NCBI RefSeq assembly: GCF_029223525.1
Contig: NZ_JARHTQ010000001.1
Span: 310,001-374,000 of the forward strand
Length of the DNA stretch: 64,000 bases
Source: Streptantibioticus ferralitis
GTDB lineage: Bacteria; Actinomycetota; Actinomycetes; Streptomycetales; Streptomycetaceae
Reading direction: 5' to 3'
A program made the position numbers and the translations under genes. Below the pieces are notes generated by a model. That model saw nothing but the letters and a program-made list of their open reading frames with translations. It was not told the origin of the DNA and did no database searches. Positions 60,549-64,000 of this stretch are shown one piece after another (position 1 is the stretch's first letter; each line of letters starts with the position of its first letter).

Positions 60549-61391
60549 GTGGTGACACAACCGCGGCCGCGCAGCCTGGAGGCGCTCGGGCTGGACACCA
60601 TCGCCGCGCAACAGCCGCTCAGCTACCCCGGCACGCCGGTCCACGAGCCCGGCCTGCTGCACCGCGGCGAACTGCTGCCGCTGCGCCCGCTGCCCGGCCC
60701 GGTGGGCCACTGGCGCGTCGACCCGCCGGGCCGCCGACTGGACGAACTGCTGGCGGAGTTGGAGCTGCCGCCGGTCGCCGAACGCGTCCCGGTCATGGCG
60801 GTCGGCTCCAACGGCTCCCCCGGCCAGCTGCGGAACAAGCTCACCTCGGCCGGGCTCGTCGCGACGGTCCCCATGATCCCGGTCCGGATCACCGGCATCG
60901 CGGTCGGTGTCTCCGCGCACATCAGCGTTCTGGGGTACGTCAGCGCCTCCCCGTACCTGGACAGCGGACGGGAGTCGACGCTGGTCGCCTCCTGGCTGGA
61001 CGTCGATCAGCTCAGCACGATCGACGCCTCCGAAGCGCTCAACTTCCGCCGGATCGAGGTCTCCGGCGATCGCTTCCCGATGCGGCTGCCGTCCGGAGAC
61101 GCACTGGCGGTGGCGTATTTGTACGCCAACATCCACGGCGTCCTCGCGCTGAACGGCCGCACCCCGCACCCCACCGGGAAACAGCGGGCCCTGCTGACCG
61201 AACTGCTGCGCGCCTCGGACCGGTTGCGTGAGCTGTTCGGACCCGATCCGGGCAGCTGGGTGGAGCGGGCCGCCGCGGATCCCCGGGCGCGCGCCGAGGG
61301 CAAACGGGTCTTCGTCGAGGAGGGCTGGACGCTACCCCAGCCCGGGCTGCTCGCCTTGCCGGGAACCACCACGCCCCCGGTAGCCTCCTAG
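60549..61391 (+). CDS. Conserved actinomycete protein of unknown function
   Basis: A 280-residue soluble protein I cannot name. It starts VTQPRPRSLEALGLDTIAAQQ; distinctive stretches are ERVPVMAVGSNGSPGQLRNKL, IPVRITGIAVGVSAHISVLGYV and DALAVAYLYANIHGVLALNG. Early residues AVGSNG-P-QL recall gamma-glutamylcyclotransferase-like folds (YGSN loop), but the match is weak. The GTG start follows the ABC permease by 16 bp, so it may belong to that operon. Confidence 0.6.
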   Translation: MVTQPRPRSLEALGLDTIAAQQPLSYPGTPVHEPGLLHRGELLPLRPLPGPVGHWRVDPPGRRLDELLAELELPPVAERVPVMAVGSNGSPGQLRNKLTSAGLVATVPMIPVRITGIAVGVSAHISVLGYVSASPYLDSGRESTLVASWLDVDQLSTIDASEALNFRRIEVSGDRFPMRLPSGDALAVAYLYANIHGVLALNGRTPHPTGKQRALLTELLRASDRLRELFGPDPGSWVERAAADPRARAEGKRVFVEEGWTLPQPGLLALPGTTTPPVAS

Positions 61392-61892
61392 GCACGGGGG
61401 GACGGGGGGCATCGCCCCATCTGCCGGTAGCGGGCGGAGCACGATCGAGGCACCGGGCCATACCAAGCGATACGGCGAGAAGACGGCCGTCTACACCCTG
61501 TCGTTCCAGGTACGTCCGGACACCGTCACCGGCTTCCCGGTCCCAACAGCGGGACCCGGGGCCGCAGCCCCAAAGCGGGGACCCAGAGCCGCAACCCCCA
61601 AAACAGGCCCGGGGGCGCAGCCCCAAAGCGGGGGCCAGGGGGCGCAGCCCCAAAGCGGGGGCCAGGGGGCGCAGCCCCAAAGCGGGGGCCAGGGGGCGCA
61701 GCCCCAAAGCGGGGGCCAGGGGCGCAGCCCCGAAGCGGGGGCCAGGGGGCGCAGCCCCAAAGCGGGGGCCAGGGGCGCAGCCCCCAAAGCGAGGCCGGGG
61801 CCGGAGCCCCCAAGCGAGGCCGGGGGGCGCAGCCCCCAAGCGGGGCCCGGGGCCGGAGCCCCCAAGCGGGGGCCCGGGGGCGCAGCCCCCGG
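61392..61892. other. Intergenic region with ABC relic and 27-bp array
   Basis: 501 bp with no intact gene. It holds the remains of an ABC ATPase N-terminus (61438-61564) and a 27-bp repeat array (61556-61893). Minus-strand frames across the array encode only 9-residue repeats such as GAAPPGPRF and are not considered genes. Confidence 0.75.
61438..61564 (+). pseudogene. Relic of an ABC transporter ATPase N-terminus
   Basis: One frame reads STIEAPGHTKRYGEKTAVYT, then LSFQVRPDTVTGF, clearly the first strand region of an ABC-2-type ATPase like the one at 58788. A 1-nt shift then gives GPNSGT in place of GPNGAGKST, so the sequence is lost inside Walker A and runs into the tandem array. No start codon remains. 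It is probably a duplicated fragment. Confidence 0.7.
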
Positions 61893-61893
61893 T
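61556..61893. repeat. 27-bp G/C tandem repeat array
   Basis: About 13 imperfect copies of a 27-bp unit containing GCCCCAAAGCGGGGGCCAGG. The central copies (61618-61725) are identical. Each unit boundary GGGGGCGCAGCCCC can form a hairpin. It lies between the ABC relic and the CxxC protein gene, ending at that gene's stop. Confidence 0.85.
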
Positions 61894-62207
61894 TAATGGC
61901 GTGGTGCATTACGGGACCGCTGGAGCTTCGCACTCCGGCGGTCCCTCGCATTCCAGCAAGCCCGATGCCAGTGCCGTCGGTCGTCCACTCCCCCGTACTC
62001 CGGCCAGGCCACGACATGGCCGACGCCCGGCGGGATCTCCTGGTCGCAACCGGGGCAACGGTAGGTCTTGCCGACGCTCCCCGCGACCGGGCGCATCACC
62101 CACTCCTCGCCCTGCCAACTCTCGGTGCGTTCAAGGCCGTGCCGGTCGCCCTCCGGCCGCGGATCGAGCTTGTCGGCCCGGTACGGGCGATTTCGGCGCG
62201 GCGACAC
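61893..62207 (-). CDS. Small CxxC...HxxC protein
   Basis: A 104-residue protein conserved in Streptomyces (often labelled ATP/GTP-binding, without support). It has YRCPGCDQEIPPGVGHVVAW, then DDRRHWHRACWNARDRR and SRNAPRH; CxxC with HxxHxxC looks like a zinc ribbon. The N-terminal half is basic and disordered. GTG 62207 with GAGGTG upstream is chosen; the frame extends to 62315. Nucleic-acid binding is possible but unproven. Confidence 0.78.
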   Translation of the reverse strand: MSPRRNRPYRADKLDPRPEGDRHGLERTESWQGEEWVMRPVAGSVGKTYRCPGCDQEIPPGVGHVVAWPEYGGVDDRRHWHRACWNARDRRSAKLQRSRNAPRH

Positions 62208-62412
62208 GGGACACCTCACGGACAGGCGGCTTTCAACGGGTCCCCACCAGCGTACGCGGCACCGTCCCGCCCGGGTAACCAGCGGAATCCCGATCGACAC
62301 CGGTCGGACAATCACGCAGTCACGAAATAACGGCGCTCACCCGTGCCTTCGGCACGTGTCGCGCGTTAATGCCACTGGGGAGCCTCGTCGGGCAGGGAAG
62401 AGGTGAATCACA

Positions 62413-63438
62413 ATGCGCGTAGGGGTATTCGCGCTCTCGGCCCAGTTCCCGGGCCAGGGCCATCTGGAAGCGCTGCACCGCACGCTGCGGACCGCGGGTG
62501 CCGCCGAAGCCGCCGGACTCGACGCCGTATGGCTGGCCGAACACCACTTCATGCCATACGGGGTGTGCCCACAAGCCGCCACGCTGGCCGCGATGCTGCT
62601 GGGCCGTACCCGGCGGATCGGCGTCGGCACCGCGGTCAGCGTGCTGCCGACCGCACACCCGGTCACCCTCGGCGAGCAGGCGGCACTGCTGCATCTGACC
62701 TCCGGCGGGCGGTTCACGCTGGGGATCGGTCGCGGCGGTCCATGGCAGGACCTGGAGGTCTTCGGCACCGGCGTCGGAGCGTACGAGGAGGGCTTCCCCG
62801 AAGCACTTGACCTGCTGCTGCGCTGGCTGCGGGAACCGCGCGTCGGCGCGGACGGGCCGCGCTTCCGGTTCCGCGAGGTCCCGGTGGTGCCCCGCGCCGA
62901 TGAGTTGGAGGAGTCATCGGGCCCGCCCGTGGTGATCGCCTGTACCTCGCCCGCGAGCGTGCGGCTCGCGGCGCAGCGGGGTCTGCCGATGCTGCTCGGC
63001 ATGCACTGCGGGGACGAGGAGAAGGCGGAGATGACCGCGCTGTGGCGCAACACCGCGCTGGCGCTGGGACGTTCACCCGAAGAGGTGGCACAGGTAGCGC
63101 ATGTCTCCGCCGGAGTCGTCCAGTTGGCGGACACCGAACGGGACGCCGTCGAGACGCTGAGCAAGGCGATGCCGGAGTGGCTGCGGCAGGGTCTGGCCGC
63201 TCATGTGACGGTGGACGGGCGGGTACGGCCGAAGCGTGACGCGGACGCGTACACGGAGTTGCTCTGCCGGCTGCACCCGGTGGGCACTCCCCGGCTGTGC
63301 GCCGACCGGCTCGCGGCGACCGCGGAGCGCACCGGAATCAGCCGTTTCGCGCTGCTCGCCGAGGGCTCCGGCGATCTGACCGGTACTGAGTTGAACGTCG
63401 CACGGCTGGGCAGTGAAGTGCTCCCGCTGCTGACGTAG
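62413..63438 (+). CDS. LLM-class flavin-dependent oxidoreductase
   Basis: A 341-residue luciferase-like monooxygenase, alpha/beta barrel. Landmarks: AAEAAGLDAVWLAEHHFMPYG near residue 30 to 55, IGVGTAVSVLPTAHPVTLGEQ, SGGRFTLGIGRGGPW and GTPRLCADRLAATAERTGI. It probably uses FMN or F420 supplied by a reductase; substrate unknown. The stop codon lies within a terminator hairpin. Monocistronic. Confidence 0.9.
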   Translation: MRVGVFALSAQFPGQGHLEALHRTLRTAGAAEAAGLDAVWLAEHHFMPYGVCPQAATLAAMLLGRTRRIGVGTAVSVLPTAHPVTLGEQAALLHLTSGGRFTLGIGRGGPWQDLEVFGTGVGAYEEGFPEALDLLLRWLREPRVGADGPRFRFREVPVVPRADELEESSGPPVVIACTSPASVRLAAQRGLPMLLGMHCGDEEKAEMTALWRNTALALGRSPEEVAQVAHVSAGVVQLADTERDAVETLSKAMPEWLRQGLAAHVTVDGRVRPKRDADAYTELLCRLHPVGTPRLCADRLAATAERTGISRFALLAEGSGDLTGTELNVARLGSEVLPLLT

Positions 63439-63448
63439 CAGCGGGAGC
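63420..63448 (+). terminator. Terminator spanning the LLM stop codon
   Basis: A perfect 12-bp stem GCTCCCGCTGCT / AGCAGCGGGAGC with a 5-nt loop; the TAG stop (63436-63438) is in the loop/right arm. It also lies 21 bp past the stop of the convergent SCO5389-family gene, so it may serve both. Confidence 0.75.
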
Positions 63449-63468
63449 GTCAAGAGTGCACAGGAGTC

Positions 63469-63861
63469 TCAGCAGTCCCTCAACTCCGGGGACTGGTTGA
63501 GCAGTTGTGCCCGCACCGAGGTGAAACGGGCATACGTCGGGTCGACGGAGGAGTCGAGCGGGAAGACGGCGACCCGATGGCAGTTCTGGAATGCGAGCCG
63601 GACCCCGAAGTGCCGCTGCAGAGCGCCTCGTATGGCGTCGCTGGCAAGCGCGCGCAGCAGCTGGCCACGCGCCTGCTCATCCGGCGGCGGAACCTGGTTG
63701 TCGGCGAACTCGCCGCCGTCCACCTTCAGTTGGGCCACCAGTGAGCTGATCATCTCCCATGCGAACGGCAGGGAGGTCCGGACGCAGTCGACGAATTGGG
63801 CTTCGTCGACCTCGCCTCGCTCGGCCTGTTCGAGGAGGGCCGGTGAGACGTCGAGCGACAT
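63469..63861 (-). CDS. SCO5389-family protein
   Basis: A 130-residue soluble protein that I recognise as the SCO5389 family: MSLDVSPALLEQAERGEVDE, FVDCVRTSLPFAWEMISSLV, LKVDGGEFADNQVPPPDEQAR, IRGALQRHFGVRLAFQNCHRVAVFP. ATG 63861 has AGAGGAGAA upstream. No known fold or function; the high conservation in Streptomyces suggests a housekeeping role. Confidence 0.88.
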   Translation of the reverse strand: MSLDVSPALLEQAERGEVDEAQFVDCVRTSLPFAWEMISSLVAQLKVDGGEFADNQVPPPDEQARGQLLRALASDAIRGALQRHFGVRLAFQNCHRVAVFPLDSSVDPTYARFTSVRAQLLNQSPELRDC

Positions 63862-64000
63862 GGGGTTCTCCTCTCGCGACCCCGCGCGGCGCACGGGGCC
63901 TAACGGGTGTCGGAGGGAAGCCGCCGAAAAATCTCCCGCACGGCGGACTCCCGCTACCCACCGTAGGGGGATCGGTACTGCCGCACCAGAAGCTTGCGCC

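Noticed and set aside
61491-61865. Minus-strand frames encoding GAAPPGPRF-type 9-residue repeats
   Set aside because: A 27-bp DNA repeat is divisible by three, so it gives open peptide repeats automatically; no start signal or flanking domain supports a gene.

Overview
The window is very GC-rich, uses GTG starts freely, packs genes with 4-nt GTGA/ATGA overlaps, and carries Streptomyces hallmarks: a Scy/FilP polarity-protein pair, a WhiJ-like/DUF397 regulator locus, an SCO5389-type protein and DUF6230/DUF6114 genes. From memory, the core gene order resembles the Streptomyces coelicolor chromosome from about SCO5440 (glgB) down to SCO5389. It is therefore a core chromosomal segment of a Streptomyces, with accessory insertions. 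All identifications come from reading the sequence; no database search was possible.

Layout. 0-7.8 kb: 3' end of glgB, an HTH protein, a DHA2 drug exporter with a divergent TetR regulator and three tandem 18-bp operators, then a C4-dicarboxylate symporter divergent from a CitA/DcuS-type two-component system. 7.8-12.4 kb: an accessory zone with two overlapping micro-genes, an XRE-DUF5753/DUF397 pair, a VOC protein, a TPR protein, and decayed genes (DUF1918-antitoxin chimera, frameshifted RelE-type toxin, DUF1266 fragment). 12.4-17.8 kb: a polymorphic toxin operon (WXG100-like protein, 1447-residue Rhs protein with variable C-terminus, AT-richer candidate immunity gene). 17.9-27.7 kb: a carbohydrate ABC importer with a DUF1876 (Rv2632c/Rv1738-like) gene inside it, then pfkA, pta, ackA and pyk. 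27.8-40.1 kb: cell-surface glycan genes (PIG-V-like GT-C, NDP-sugar pyrophosphorylase, polyprenyl-phosphate mannosyltransferase-like GT2, GT-C-like membrane protein, two GT2 enzymes, a GT2/CDP-glycerol glycerophosphotransferase fusion, galE). 40.3-42.8 kb: secreted Ser/Pro-rich protein, DUF6114 and DUF6230. 43.4-53.7 kb: thioredoxin/TPR protein, TetR, isobutyryl-CoA mutase large subunit, two DUF3817 membrane proteins, two MarR regulators, thiamine-binding protein, DUF2127, MeaB, thiolase and methylmalonyl-CoA epimerase. 53.8-64 kb: Scy and FilP, an ABC-2 exporter, a hypothetical protein, an ABC-ATPase relic ending in a 27-bp tandem array, a small CxxC protein, an LLM oxidoreductase and the SCO5389-family gene.

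Functional threads. Sugar uptake, PfkA, pyruvate kinase and the Pta-AckA acetate node lie together. IcmA, MeaB, thiolase and epimerase form a short-chain acyl-CoA/methylmalonyl-CoA module that supplies precursors and C4 acids. The glycan block probably builds a mannosylated or teichoic-acid-like wall polymer. Scy and FilP organise hyphal tips.

The least ordinary features are the Rhs toxin/immunity tip, the DUF1918-antitoxin chimera with its broken toxin, the DUF1876 gene inside the sugar operon, the three adjacent TetR operators, and several repeat families: 52-bp, 53-bp and 27-bp tandem arrays, a dispersed inverted repeat present twice, and 19-bp repeats before pta.
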